This document shows, in pieces, positions 1-8,442 of a DNA stretch of 64,000 nucleotides; positions within the stretch are counted from its first letter, which is position 1; every line of letters starts with the position of its first letter. The stretch covers positions 2,294,001-2,358,000 of the forward strand of contig NZ_CP017770.1 of assembly GCF_001857945.1 (NCBI RefSeq), given 5' to 3'. This stretch comes from Paenibacillus crassostreae. GTDB lineage: Bacteria; Bacillota; Bacilli; Paenibacillales; Paenibacillaceae. The position numbers were made by a program, and so were the translations under genes. Below the pieces are notes generated by a model that searched no databases, was not told the origin of the DNA, and was given only the letters and a program-made list of their open reading frames with translations.

Positions 1-1
1 G

Positions 2-382
2 AATTATCTCCCCCATCCTACAATGCCAATAAAGAAAAATGAACCCACCATCTCGATTATCGAAATCGTTAAAAAATATGTTCAGGATGATATGCATCAA
101 AATGTTACATTGAAAAAAATATCGAGCATACTTCATTTTAACTGCGCATATTTAGGTCAAAAGTTTAGATTGCATGAGAATATGTCTTTCAATGATTATT
201 TACTACAACAAAGAATGGAAAAGGCAAAATTATTACTTAAAAGAACCGACATGAAAATATATGAAATTGCGAATGAGGTAGGTTATACCGAGATCGACTG
301 GTTTTACAAAAAGTTCAAACAATATACTGGTTTTAGCTCCAATGAGTACCGCAAGAAATATGATTTTTCTCAAGCAAATTGA
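2..382 (+). CDS. AraC/YesN-type DNA-binding domain, C-terminal part of a regulator (5' end outside window)
   Basis: The reading frame is open to the left edge of the window, and an ATG at 23 is only internal, so this is the 3' end of a longer gene. The roughly 100 visible residues form a complete AraC-type double helix-turn-helix. The first HTH covers 'VTLKKISSILHFN' and the second 'MKIYEIANEVGYTE', followed by the family signature 'FYKKFKQYTGFSSNEYRKKY'. The missing N-terminus is probably a receiver domain (YesN-type response regulator), because these are common next to sugar-uptake genes in this group, but a cupin-type AraC protein cannot be excluded. It converges on the GH43 genes across a shared terminator. 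Confidence 0.8.
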   Translation, partial: NYLPHPTMPIKKNEPTISIIEIVKKYVQDDMHQNVTLKKISSILHFNCAYLGQKFRLHENMSFNDYLLQQRMEKAKLLLKRTDMKIYEIANEVGYTEIDWFYKKFKQYTGFSSNEYRKKYDFSQAN

Positions 383-396
383 ATAATCCTTCAACA

Positions 397-424
397 AAAA
401 AACACCAGGTATCTGGTGTTTTTT
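397..424. terminator. Bidirectional rho-independent terminator
   Basis: A perfect 12-bp stem (six A, CACCAG; loop GTAT; CTGGTG, six T) lies between the convergent regulator and GH43 genes. The A-run and T-run on either side would serve both strands. Confidence 0.85.
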
Positions 425-428
425 GCTG

Positions 429-1964
429 TTATTTCATAATTGTATATGTTCCATTAACTAGCTTCGCGAAGTGGAAATAATCAATATCAACGTAGCCACC
501 AGTCTCTAAACTTGCATAATTAAATAGTCCGATTCGATACCCCATAAAATGATCCAATGTATATTTCATTTCTAAAGGATATCCAATTTCGATCCATTGC
601 CCATCTTCTGAAGCGTAATAAAATTTTGCGATATCTATACTGTTTTCAAAATTAAATTCAATTTTGAAATAGATGATACTATGGTCATATGGCAAAGATT
701 CAATTATTGCTTCCATACCATCACCATCGTTCACGCTCATCACGACAACTCTATCGCCATTGCTGTCTACTTTAACACCAACAGTACCAAATAGATTCTG
801 CAAGGCAATCAATCCAGCATGATCGCCATGCTTCATATTCGAAATATCCATCACAGACGTTACTACACATGCTGGTCCTTCCGTACGCTGTGTCAGCGTG
901 TTACGAGCTTTGAGCACACTGTCTACAACATTGCCCGTCGTTAATCGTAGGTGACTGTCTCGTTGCGTAACTGACCATAGCTGATCATTCGGATTATGAT
1001 TCCATTGCCAATTCAGTGCCAATTGATTTTCTTCATAATCGAACTCGTCACTCATTACAATTGGTTTTGAAGGTGTGTACGGAAAATCTGTTGCAAACGT
1101 TTCTGAAGCTTTACCATCTATACCAATGATCGGCCAGCCATCAAGCCATTCAATAGGCTGTACGACCGGTATTCTTCCAACAGCATCATGATCCTGAAAT
1201 AATAGCGTATACCACTTATGATCTTGTGTTTCAATAATACCTCCTTGGGCAATTCCATTATTACTATAGCCCATATCATCATCCAAAATAATTTTCCGTT
1301 CATAAGGTCCTAGAAGCTTAGAGGAACGATAGCATATTTGTCTGCGACGCTTATTGCCTACTGTCGGCCATTCGATAAAAAATAGATAGTATATTCCATC
1401 TATTCTATACGCATGACATCCTTCACATCGTAGACCAATGCCTTCACTTTCAGTTTCTAATAGTAGCTGAGCGATCCCGCCCTCTTTGACTGCTGTTGCA
1501 TCTGCTGTCAACTCGGTAATATAAATACCGCCATTTCCATAAATAACAAATACTCTATCTTCGTCAAATAGTAAGCTTGGATCATGGATTAAACCATTGA
1601 TTACAGAGCGTTGCCAATTTCCATTTTCAATATCATCGGTTGTGTACATATAAAACTGATGCATGTCATTGCTTGAAAAACATACATAAAACAGGCCATT
1701 ATGTTCACGCAAACTAGCTGCCCAAGAACCTTGACCATAGATATTTTTCCCATCAACCATATTATGAGCATCATTATTCTCGAAGCTGTCATAGACGTAA
1801 TTAACGATCTCCCAGTTCAACAAATCTTGTGACTTCATAATAGGACAGCCAGGCATAACATGCATACTTGTACTAACCATATAATAATGATGACCGACTC
1901 GAATAATATCTGGATCTGGTACGTCCGCCCAGATGATTGGATTAGTAATTAAACCGTTACCCAT
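429..1964 (-). CDS. GH43 beta-xylosidase / alpha-L-arabinofuranosidase (cytoplasmic)
   Basis: Glycoside hydrolase family 43 enzyme of 511 residues without a signal peptide, so it should act on imported xylo- or arabinoxylo-oligosaccharides. Residues 1 to about 300 are the five-bladed propeller. The start 'WADVPDPDIIRVG' carries the general-base Asp (D17), 'IHDPSLLF' the pKa-tuning Asp, and 'LRCEGCHAY' the probable general-acid Glu. Residues about 310 to 505 form a concanavalin-like beta-sandwich, as in two-domain beta-xylosidases. A strong GGGAGGG ribosome site precedes the ATG at 1964. It is the last gene of a GH10-GH43-GH43 operon and ends at a terminator. Exact specificity (xylosidase versus arabinofuranosidase) cannot be read from sequence. 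Confidence 0.88.
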   Translation of the reverse strand: MGNGLITNPIIWADVPDPDIIRVGHHYYMVSTSMHVMPGCPIMKSQDLLNWEIVNYVYDSFENNDAHNMVDGKNIYGQGSWAASLREHNGLFYVCFSSNDMHQFYMYTTDDIENGNWQRSVINGLIHDPSLLFDEDRVFVIYGNGGIYITELTADATAVKEGGIAQLLLETESEGIGLRCEGCHAYRIDGIYYLFFIEWPTVGNKRRRQICYRSSKLLGPYERKIILDDDMGYSNNGIAQGGIIETQDHKWYTLLFQDHDAVGRIPVVQPIEWLDGWPIIGIDGKASETFATDFPYTPSKPIVMSDEFDYEENQLALNWQWNHNPNDQLWSVTQRDSHLRLTTGNVVDSVLKARNTLTQRTEGPACVVTSVMDISNMKHGDHAGLIALQNLFGTVGVKVDSNGDRVVVMSVNDGDGMEAIIESLPYDHSIIYFKIEFNFENSIDIAKFYYASEDGQWIEIGYPLEMKYTLDHFMGYRIGLFNYASLETGGYVDIDYFHFAKLVNGTYTIMK

Positions 1965-1979
1965 CTTACTATCCCTCCC

Positions 1980-3830
1980 TTACGATATAGATTCATTTAC
2001 AGCTTCCTTGTTAGGTACGATCAGCTGCATCGTTACATTCTTCAATGTGTCATTCAGATCATTGGCTTCTATCATATCTAATACTGGCGAACCATCTGCT
2101 GCGAAATGAACTCGGCGTATCCCTGTGCTTCTTGGAGCTTCTAGACCATATCTAGCATGATATATCATTAATAGATTTCCCGCGTCATCCTCTATATAAG
2201 AATTATGACCAGGACCGTACTCTCCTTCAACGGAGCGAGAAGTAAGCAGTGGATAGTTTCCTTTTACCCAGCTTTGAGAATCTAATAGATTTGTGCCCCG
2301 CTCAGCTGTTAATAGACCCACACAATAGGTTGCATTAACAAGTGCACTGGAAAATGTTAAGTAAATCTTATCTTCGGCAATGATGGCAAATGCTCCTTCA
2401 TCAACAAATGTCTGATTATTCGCCCATCCATAATCAGGTCGTGAGATTAATACGGGATCATCTTGTAATCGCCAAGGCTCGCTCGGATCAATAGTGGCAA
2501 TATAGAGCCATGAACCGAGATCGATTGGATCAAACTGCCTTTGCGCCCACACAACATAATGCTTCTCGTCAACCTCGAAGTAGGTCATATCTAACGTAAT
2601 TCCTGCGTCAAATAAATAAGATCCATCTTGCTTCTCCATTTTCACTGGCGCTTCCCAATCACTCGCATGTGTCGGATTGCCATTGCTTTTCAATTTCATA
2701 ACATGACATTGAATATCGATAAACTCTCCACTGCTACAAGCAAAATAAAGATACAAATCCTCACCAATTTCATGAAATTCCGGTGCCCAAAAGTGGATCT
2801 TTAACGATGGATACATATGCTTATCGAGGATTAAATGCTCACTTGCATGTCCAAGCCCCTGAATTGTATCTGATTCTCGAACATATAAGCATAAATTTCC
2901 ATGGCTACTATCATCTGTTGCAATAAAGTAATACTGATTATTCCATCTAACTACTGCTGGGTCAGCTCGATGAATAGCCATTGGAAAGCTATAATGCTCT
3001 TGTTGCACTGTCCCACTAATCTGATACGTTCCTCCAACATTCCAATCCACATTACTTGTATCCCATGCTACATTTTTCGTAGCTGTAGAGCCATCACTGT
3101 ATATCGCGGTCGCTCTTATATTGGCAAGCTCATTTACCGATTCAGCTATGCTTGTTGCAGGTATATACATTTCCGTATTCTTAATAGCACATAATTTGTT
3201 TCTAAGACGTTTCCCGACCCTTGAATCTACTTGAATAACGTTTCGTTCCATTGCTCCCTCTATTGCTGTATGTATCGAGGAAAGCGAGAACTTCTCCGAG
3301 TTGATAGGTAAGGATATGCTATGAACATCTGTTATGTTACGTAATGTATTTTGAAAATAGTTACCTAACTCATCACACCAGCGAATCACATATTGTGTTG
3401 TCTCCGTATCAAATTCGCACATGGCATCATATACGTCGATATTCCCCTTCAAATCTAGTAATCCTATCTCTTCATAGCTCAATAAATCAGTAGAAACATA
3501 TAGCAATATACAGCCACTACTTGCCTTGTCTACTTCCCCATCAGCTTCTGTTCGCACGGCTATAACGCCAAATCTACCATCTTCAAGTTCGAAAATATAT
3601 GGATTTTTTAAGCTTTTCGCTATCAAACTTCCGCCGTTATTGACAGTGGATTTTGCAAACAATACACCACTGTTATGATTCAACTGCTCGTAGTTTACAC
3701 CATCATTACTAATGGCTAGATGCATGCTGTATGCTAACTTCGGAGAATAAATATGTTCCGCTAACGGTGATCTCGTATAACATAATACATTCATCTCTTC
3801 CTCTGACGTGTAGCAACTATTATGATCCAT
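1980..3830 (-). CDS. Multidomain GH43 enzyme: extra propeller-like half, Ig-like domain, GH43 domain
   Basis: A 616-residue protein with no signal peptide. The first roughly 190 residues contain propeller-type blade repeats ('MHLAISNDGVNYEQL', 'NPYIFELEDGRFGV', 'LLYVSTDLLSYEEIG') but no obvious catalytic set. A bacterial Ig-like (Big_4-type) domain follows at about 215 to 280. The C-terminal half is a GH43 domain with 'HRADPAVVRW' (general base), 'FDAGITLD' and 'FVDEGAFAI' (probable general acid). Two ATG codons lie six bases apart. The first directly abuts the GGAGG ribosome site, so the second (3830) is chosen. It is the middle gene of the GH10-GH43-GH43 operon, 15 bp before the next gene. 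Probable role: arabinofuranosidase or xylosidase on imported oligosaccharides. Confidence 0.82.
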   Translation of the reverse strand: MDHNSCYTSEEEMNVLCYTRSPLAEHIYSPKLAYSMHLAISNDGVNYEQLNHNSGVLFAKSTVNNGGSLIAKSLKNPYIFELEDGRFGVIAVRTEADGEVDKASSGCILLYVSTDLLSYEEIGLLDLKGNIDVYDAMCEFDTETTQYVIRWCDELGNYFQNTLRNITDVHSISLPINSEKFSLSSIHTAIEGAMERNVIQVDSRVGKRLRNKLCAIKNTEMYIPATSIAESVNELANIRATAIYSDGSTATKNVAWDTSNVDWNVGGTYQISGTVQQEHYSFPMAIHRADPAVVRWNNQYYFIATDDSSHGNLCLYVRESDTIQGLGHASEHLILDKHMYPSLKIHFWAPEFHEIGEDLYLYFACSSGEFIDIQCHVMKLKSNGNPTHASDWEAPVKMEKQDGSYLFDAGITLDMTYFEVDEKHYVVWAQRQFDPIDLGSWLYIATIDPSEPWRLQDDPVLISRPDYGWANNQTFVDEGAFAIIAEDKIYLTFSSALVNATYCVGLLTAERGTNLLDSQSWVKGNYPLLTSRSVEGEYGPGHNSYIEDDAGNLLMIYHARYGLEAPRSTGIRRVHFAADGSPVLDMIEANDLNDTLKNVTMQLIVPNKEAVNESIS

Positions 3831-3874
3831 AGACATCCTCCACTGTATAATCGTCAGCTAACTTACAAGGCTGA

Positions 3875-4882
3875 TTAGGATTTAGCAAGATTAACCACAT
3901 TCCAAAATGATTCCTTTGGCTTATGCTCCGTGTCAAATAGAAAAGGCCAATTTTTACGATGGTGTACTGGGAAATGATCTAGCCAAGTATAATCGTCCGC
4001 TGCTCCCCAAAACGTTACTGACGTAATATGTTCACTATATTCCTTAAATAGCTTAAATAATTGACCATATCGCTCCGCTTGTCTTGCTAGCATTTCTTCA
4101 GTTGGAGTTATACAATCGGTTCGACGATCATCGAATTGAAACATTGATAGATCCATTTCAGTTATATGAAGTGTGACATCTAAGCTAGCATATTGTTCAA
4201 TCGTCCGGCGAATATCGTCAAGAGAAGGATGATCTAGATTCCAATGTGATTGCATGCCAATACCATGAATAGGTACATCCTTTTCTTTTAATGACTTCAC
4301 TAAATGATAGATTTTATCTCGCTTTACAGCATCAGATTCATTGTAATCATTATAGAATAGTAGAGCACTTGGATCGGCAGCATGAGCATATTCAAATGCT
4401 TTTACAATAAACTCTTCCCCTGCAATGTCAAGCCACTTCGATGAACGTAATATGTCATTACCACTATCAGATACTGCTTCATTGACAACATCCCATGCAT
4501 AAAACTGGCCTTTATAACGAGTAACCACCGTGTCAATATGGGCTTTCATTCGTTCTAAAAGTGTTGCACGATCAACAAGGCCACCTGAACGTTGTTCGAA
4601 CATCCAATCGGGGGTTTGATTATGCCATACCAGCGTATGACCTCGTACACCCATATTATTCCCTTTTGCAAAGTCTAGCATATGATCAGCAACTTCAAAT
4701 TGAAATTGCCCCTCCATTGGCTGCAAACTTTCAAACTTCATCTCATTTTCTGCTGTGATACTATTAAAGTGGTGTTTCAACAATTGCTGTTGACTATTAA
4801 GTGTTATTTTATTTACTGCTGCTCCAATCAGAAAATACTGTTCGTACTCCTCGCATAGCTTTGGCGGGTTACGATAATTCAT
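3875..4882 (-). CDS. Intracellular GH10 endo-1,4-beta-xylanase
   Basis: Family GH10 xylanase of 335 residues, a single TIM barrel without signal peptide, cell-wall anchor or binding module. Acid/base Glu135 lies in 'WDVVNEAV' and nucleophile Glu242 in 'HITEMDLS'. The substrate-binding motifs 'AENEMKFESLQP' and 'RGHTLVWHNQTPDW' are intact. Cytoplasmic GH10 enzymes of this size cleave imported xylo-oligosaccharides. A GTG at 4894 sits directly on the GAGGAG ribosome site, so the ATG at 4882, 11 bases downstream, is the likelier start. It is the first gene of the operon with the two GH43 genes, behind the promoter at 4915-4983. Confidence 0.93.
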   Translation of the reverse strand: MNYRNPPKLCEEYEQYFLIGAAVNKITLNSQQQLLKHHFNSITAENEMKFESLQPMEGQFQFEVADHMLDFAKGNNMGVRGHTLVWHNQTPDWMFEQRSGGLVDRATLLERMKAHIDTVVTRYKGQFYAWDVVNEAVSDSGNDILRSSKWLDIAGEEFIVKAFEYAHAADPSALLFYNDYNESDAVKRDKIYHLVKSLKEKDVPIHGIGMQSHWNLDHPSLDDIRRTIEQYASLDVTLHITEMDLSMFQFDDRRTDCITPTEEMLARQAERYGQLFKLFKEYSEHITSVTFWGAADDYTWLDHFPVHHRKNWPFLFDTEHKPKESFWNVVNLAKS

Positions 4883-4914
4883 ATGAAAGTTCACTCCTCT
4901 ACCTATAATAATGA

Positions 4915-4983
4915 ACTATACCGTTTGATCATATGAACAACAACCTGTTGAAAAGCGGTACATATACCTGCCTAGTTATGGGT
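4915..4983 (-). promoter_or_regulatory. Promoter of the GH10-GH43 operon with shared 43-bp activator-type element
   Basis: On the minus strand, a -35 TTGTTG (4938-4943) and a -10 TATAGT (4915-4920) are separated by 17 bp. Directly upstream, and overlapping the first three -35 bases, is a 43-bp element (4941-4983) that begins ACCCATAACT and ends ACAGGTTG. The same element, same length, occurs at 22603-22645 and 24852-24894. Inside it GCAGG/ACAGG repeats directly with a 23-bp period, the usual layout of an AraC-family activator site next to a weak -35 box. Confidence 0.6.
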
Positions 4984-5003
4984 ATGAGACAAGATCCTTT
5001 TGT

Positions 5004-5858
5004 TTAGAAATTAAGCAACCTGTTGGCATAAGCACTTCTGTAATCCGTAGGAGTAATACCCATACTTTTCTTGAATGCTTTTGTGAAGGATTGGCTGTCT
5101 GGAAAAGCAAGCTGGAGGGAAATTTCAATGATTTTTTGATTCGTATCTGTCAGCAAATATTTCGCCACCTCCATCTTCTCTTGAATCATAAATTGTTTCA
5201 AGGAGATTCCAGCCATCGAAGAAAATAAGCTGGAGAGATGTTTCGCGTTATATCCGAAGTATTTAGCAAGTTGATACACTTTTAAATTCTCATGACGATG
5301 CCACTTAATATAATCCACGATATCATTGAATAGTTGCTGATTCATTTTCTTTTTGGATTGATTGTGGAGAAAAAAGGTTTGGTTGTAAATCTCACATAAG
5401 ATACTTGTCGTTAAATAATTGTTTAAAGTTTCCTCGCTATAGCTGCGTATGGAATCCTGCAATTGTTTCAGCATCACAATGAGTTTCTCAGGGCTACGCA
5501 GTACACCTGTTTGTGGAATGACTATGACTCCAGGCTTATAAACATGCTCATAAGTGGTATCTACATAACTCTCAAAATCTTCCGTAGTGAAATGTAACCA
5601 GTAGAAGCTGCAATCAGACTCTTGAAAACCATATTGTTGGGTACCGGGAGGCATGAGCAAGAACTCCCCTTCCTTCAATGTAAAGCGTTCTTTGCCGTTG
5701 GATAGATACAATGTACCTCGTGTTTGTATAAATAGCTCATATTCCAGTAGAATCCGGTTCATATGTGTCCATTCAGGGAAAGGCGAAACAAATTTACCCG
5801 TCATGTCCAGTGCGATCGGCTTATCCACTTTAAATTGATAAAGGATCATTAGACTCAT
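5004..5858 (-). CDS. AraC-family transcriptional regulator, cupin sugar-sensing type
   Basis: A 284-residue regulator. The N-terminal cupin-like sensor domain is at about 20 to 160 ('FTLKEGEFLLMPPGTQQYGF' is the typical beta-barrel strand pair). The C-terminal AraC double HTH is at about 185 to 280 ('LKVYQLAKYFGYNAKHLSSLF', 'QKIIEISLQLAFPDSQSFTKAFKKSMGITPTDYR'). It is transcribed divergently from the GH127 gene across a 230-bp gap, so it probably controls that gene in response to an arabinose-containing sugar. It also lies directly upstream of the GH10-GH43 operon in the same direction, so it is a second candidate for the factor that reads the 43-bp element. Confidence 0.9.
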   Translation of the reverse strand: MSLMILYQFKVDKPIALDMTGKFVSPFPEWTHMNRILLEYELFIQTRGTLYLSNGKERFTLKEGEFLLMPPGTQQYGFQESDCSFYWLHFTTEDFESYVDTTYEHVYKPGVIVIPQTGVLRSPEKLIVMLKQLQDSIRSYSEETLNNYLTTSILCEIYNQTFFLHNQSKKKMNQQLFNDIVDYIKWHRHENLKVYQLAKYFGYNAKHLSSLFSSMAGISLKQFMIQEKMEVAKYLLTDTNQKIIEISLQLAFPDSQSFTKAFKKSMGITPTDYRSAYANRLLNF

Positions 5859-5985
5859 TCCTTTTCCTTCGACTTTTTCACACTTTTAATAGATTTATTC
5901 TATCAAAAGGGCACCCCTAGATCCATGATTACTAGGAAATCGGATAAATAGGAGCTCAATATTCCAATTACAAACCCCTTCCCTT

Positions 5986-6013
5986 TTGACACCAAATCCA
6001 ACCTTCTCATATT
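5986..6013 (+). promoter_or_regulatory. Possible sigma-A promoter for the GH127 gene
   Basis: A perfect TTGACA (5986-5991) is followed after 16 bp by CATATT (4 of 6 matches). It lies 75 bp upstream of the GH127 start, in the gap shared with the divergent AraC gene. The -10 is weak, as expected for an activated promoter. The 43-bp element of the other xylan promoters is absent here. Confidence 0.35.
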
Positions 6014-6088
6014 TCCGTAGTTGAAGAAAAACGATAAGCTTAAGTAAGTCTTCTAAAAGAGAAATTTACTATATATGGAGGAATCTTA

Positions 6089-8374
6089 ATGAATAATACT
6101 ACATCGGGAATAGCAGCTTTGAACAATATCGGTTTGAGTCATGTCCAGCTTACCGGTGCTTACCATGTAAACGCATTTGAGAAGGAAATGGCCTATTTAT
6201 TAAGTTATGATCCCGATCGATTGTTGGTTGGTTTCCGTGAGGTTGCAGGCTTACCAGCCAAAGCCACCATCTATCCTGGTTGGGAAGATACAGAGATCAG
6301 AGGCCATACATTAGGCCACTTTTTAACAGCATGCGCCCAGGCTTATATGCAGAATCGAAACGCGGACTTGCTTGCTAAGCTAGAATACATCATAGATGAA
6401 TTATCTCTCTCTCAATTGGATAATGGGTATTTATCTGCCTTTCCAGAGACGCTATTTGATAATGTGGAAAAAAGGAAACCCGCTTGGGTTCCTTGGTACA
6501 CCATGCACAAAATTATTGCTGGCCTCATTATCGTTGTTGAGGGGACTGGCAACCAAACAGCCTACGACATCGTAGCAAAACTGGGAGATTGGGTAGCAGA
6601 TCGCACTTCTAAATGGTCTAAGGAATTGCGGAAAACAGTCCTCGCTGTGGAGTATGGTGGCATGAACGATTGCCTTTATGATCTCTTCAAACTAACCAAA
6701 AGTTCACGGCATTTAGAAGCAGCTCATCAATTCGATGAGATCAACCTCTTTGAGGCGATCCGTAGTGGTCAGGATATCCTTAAGGGGAAGCATGCCAATA
6801 CAACAATTCCTAAATTCCTAGGTGCGTTGAATCGCTATTTGACACTAGGGGAAAGCGAAATATTTTATCGAGAAGCTGCTGAGAAATTTTGGGATATGGT
6901 AGTTTATCATCATAGCTATATCACAGGTGGAAACAGTGAATCCGAGCATTTCGGCGATTCTGATCTGCTCGATGGTAAGCGTAGTGACATCACTTGCGAA
7001 ACTTGTAATAGCTACAACATGCTGAAGCTTACTCGAGAACTCTTTAAGCTGACACAGGATATCAAATACGCGGATTTCTATGAGAATACTTATATGAACG
7101 CCATTCTCTCATCTCAGCATCCGGATACTGGGATGACGATGTATTTTCAGCCTATGGCTACAGGATATTTCAAAGTGTATTCCTCTCCATTTGAGCATTT
7201 TTGGTGCTGTACTGGAACTGGAATGGAAAGCTTCACCAAGCTAAACGACAGCATTTACTTTCAACTGGATCAGCAGTTGTATGTCAATCAATATGTGAGC
7301 AGTCAGTTAGATTGGTCTGAACAGAATATCAAGATTACACAGAACACAGATTTCCCTTATACCGATAAGGCACAATTAATGATTGAGACAGTTGATCATA
7401 GTGATAAACACTTCACTATGTGTCTGCGTATCCCCGAGTGGGCCTCAGGAGAAATTTCATTTACTATTAACGGCGAACATATTCAACCGAAAGTTAGAGA
7501 TGGCTATGCACACATTGAAAGGGTCTGGATGAATGGTGACTCCCTTCAGTTACGAATCCCTATGGTGGCCTCCTACTATCCATTAGCAGATGCTCCAAAC
7601 GTCGTCGGTTTCAAATATGGTCCAGTCGTATTAAGCGCAGCATTGGGTACAGAAGATATGATCGAATCCAAAACAGGCGTAATTGTCAGCGTGCCAACCA
7701 AGCGAATGCTTGTTAAAGATTTCGTCACTCCTGTTGGAATGAACGTACAAGAATGGTTTAACGACTTCGATCAGCATTTCGTCCGGTTGAACGATGACTT
7801 AGCCTTTGTGCTGAGAAATACGGATGAAGAAAAGAGGCTAGTCTTTACCCCGCATTTCAAACAACATAACGAGAGATACGGGATTTACTGGAACTTCGTC
7901 GAAGCGGATTCAGACGCATTGCGTGATCATCAGAAGAAGAGCCATCAGCAACTTCTCCTTAAAGAGAATACTATTGACAGTGTGCAAGTAGGTAACGACC
8001 AATACGAGTTGGAACATTACATCCAAGGCGAGCATACTTATGCAGGTAGCTTTGAGGGACTGAATGGAAGACGAGCAGAGGCTAACGGATGGTTCAGTTA
8101 TGAAATGAAGGTCCTACCAGGCCAAAGAAACGGACTATTAGTTACTTTCAGCTATTTAGATGCTGATAGAAGCTTTGGAATATGGGTTAACGGTCATCTG
8201 CTAGCAACAGAAACCGTTCTACACCATGAAAGAAAACGAGAATTCTATGATAAAGTAATCGAAATTCCTGTAAGCCTAATTGCCGAAGATCAGGAATCAA
8301 TCGTTGTCAGGTTTGCTCCTGTAATGGGCGGATTTAACGGAGTTTATGGTGTTTTGCGGACTATTAAGCCATAA
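6089..8374 (+). CDS. GH127 beta-L-arabinofuranosidase
   Basis: A 761-residue member of glycoside hydrolase family 127 (formerly DUF1680), the HypBA1 type, a retaining enzyme that uses a zinc-bound cysteine. The metal and catalytic residues are all present: E304 and C306 in 'CETCNSYNML', C373 (nucleophile) and C374 in 'FWCCTGTGMESF'. The (alpha/alpha)6 barrel covers about 1 to 430 ('GWEDTEIRGHTLGHFL', 'WYTMHKIIAGL'), followed by two beta-sandwich domains; the last, from about residue 640, resembles the usual C-terminal extension. There is no signal peptide, so it acts in the cytoplasm on imported arabinofuranosyl-oligosaccharides. GGAGG sits 7 bases before the ATG. It is the only plus-strand enzyme gene of the locus and sits opposite its probable AraC regulator. 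Confidence 0.93.
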   Translation: MNNTTSGIAALNNIGLSHVQLTGAYHVNAFEKEMAYLLSYDPDRLLVGFREVAGLPAKATIYPGWEDTEIRGHTLGHFLTACAQAYMQNRNADLLAKLEYIIDELSLSQLDNGYLSAFPETLFDNVEKRKPAWVPWYTMHKIIAGLIIVVEGTGNQTAYDIVAKLGDWVADRTSKWSKELRKTVLAVEYGGMNDCLYDLFKLTKSSRHLEAAHQFDEINLFEAIRSGQDILKGKHANTTIPKFLGALNRYLTLGESEIFYREAAEKFWDMVVYHHSYITGGNSESEHFGDSDLLDGKRSDITCETCNSYNMLKLTRELFKLTQDIKYADFYENTYMNAILSSQHPDTGMTMYFQPMATGYFKVYSSPFEHFWCCTGTGMESFTKLNDSIYFQLDQQLYVNQYVSSQLDWSEQNIKITQNTDFPYTDKAQLMIETVDHSDKHFTMCLRIPEWASGEISFTINGEHIQPKVRDGYAHIERVWMNGDSLQLRIPMVASYYPLADAPNVVGFKYGPVVLSAALGTEDMIESKTGVIVSVPTKRMLVKDFVTPVGMNVQEWFNDFDQHFVRLNDDLAFVLRNTDEEKRLVFTPHFKQHNERYGIYWNFVEADSDALRDHQKKSHQQLLLKENTIDSVQVGNDQYELEHYIQGEHTYAGSFEGLNGRRAEANGWFSYEMKVLPGQRNGLLVTFSYLDADRSFGIWVNGHLLATETVLHHERKREFYDKVIEIPVSLIAEDQESIVVRFAPVMGGFNGVYGVLRTIKP

Positions 8375-8390
8375 CTTTGATATCGTTAAA

Positions 8391-8424
8391 GAGCAGCTGT
8401 CGATTTATGACATGCTGCTCCTTT
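8391..8424. terminator. Terminator between convergent GH127 and GH10 genes
   Basis: GAGCAGC and GCTGCTC (8391-8397 / 8414-8420), with an inner GTC/GAC pair, are followed by CTTTTG on the plus strand and CTTTAA on the minus strand. It sits between the convergent stops and probably serves both genes. Confidence 0.65.
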
Positions 8425-8442
8425 TGATCAGTTGATAGTTAG

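Noticed and set aside
4895..5003. Cre site in the GH10 operon promoter (AAACGG near 4925)
   Set aside because: Too many mismatches to the cre consensus on both strands.
5859..6088. A copy of the 43-bp element upstream of GH127 or the AraC gene
   Set aside because: Only AAGGTTG on the minus strand resembles its end; the ACCYATAA part is not at the proper distance.
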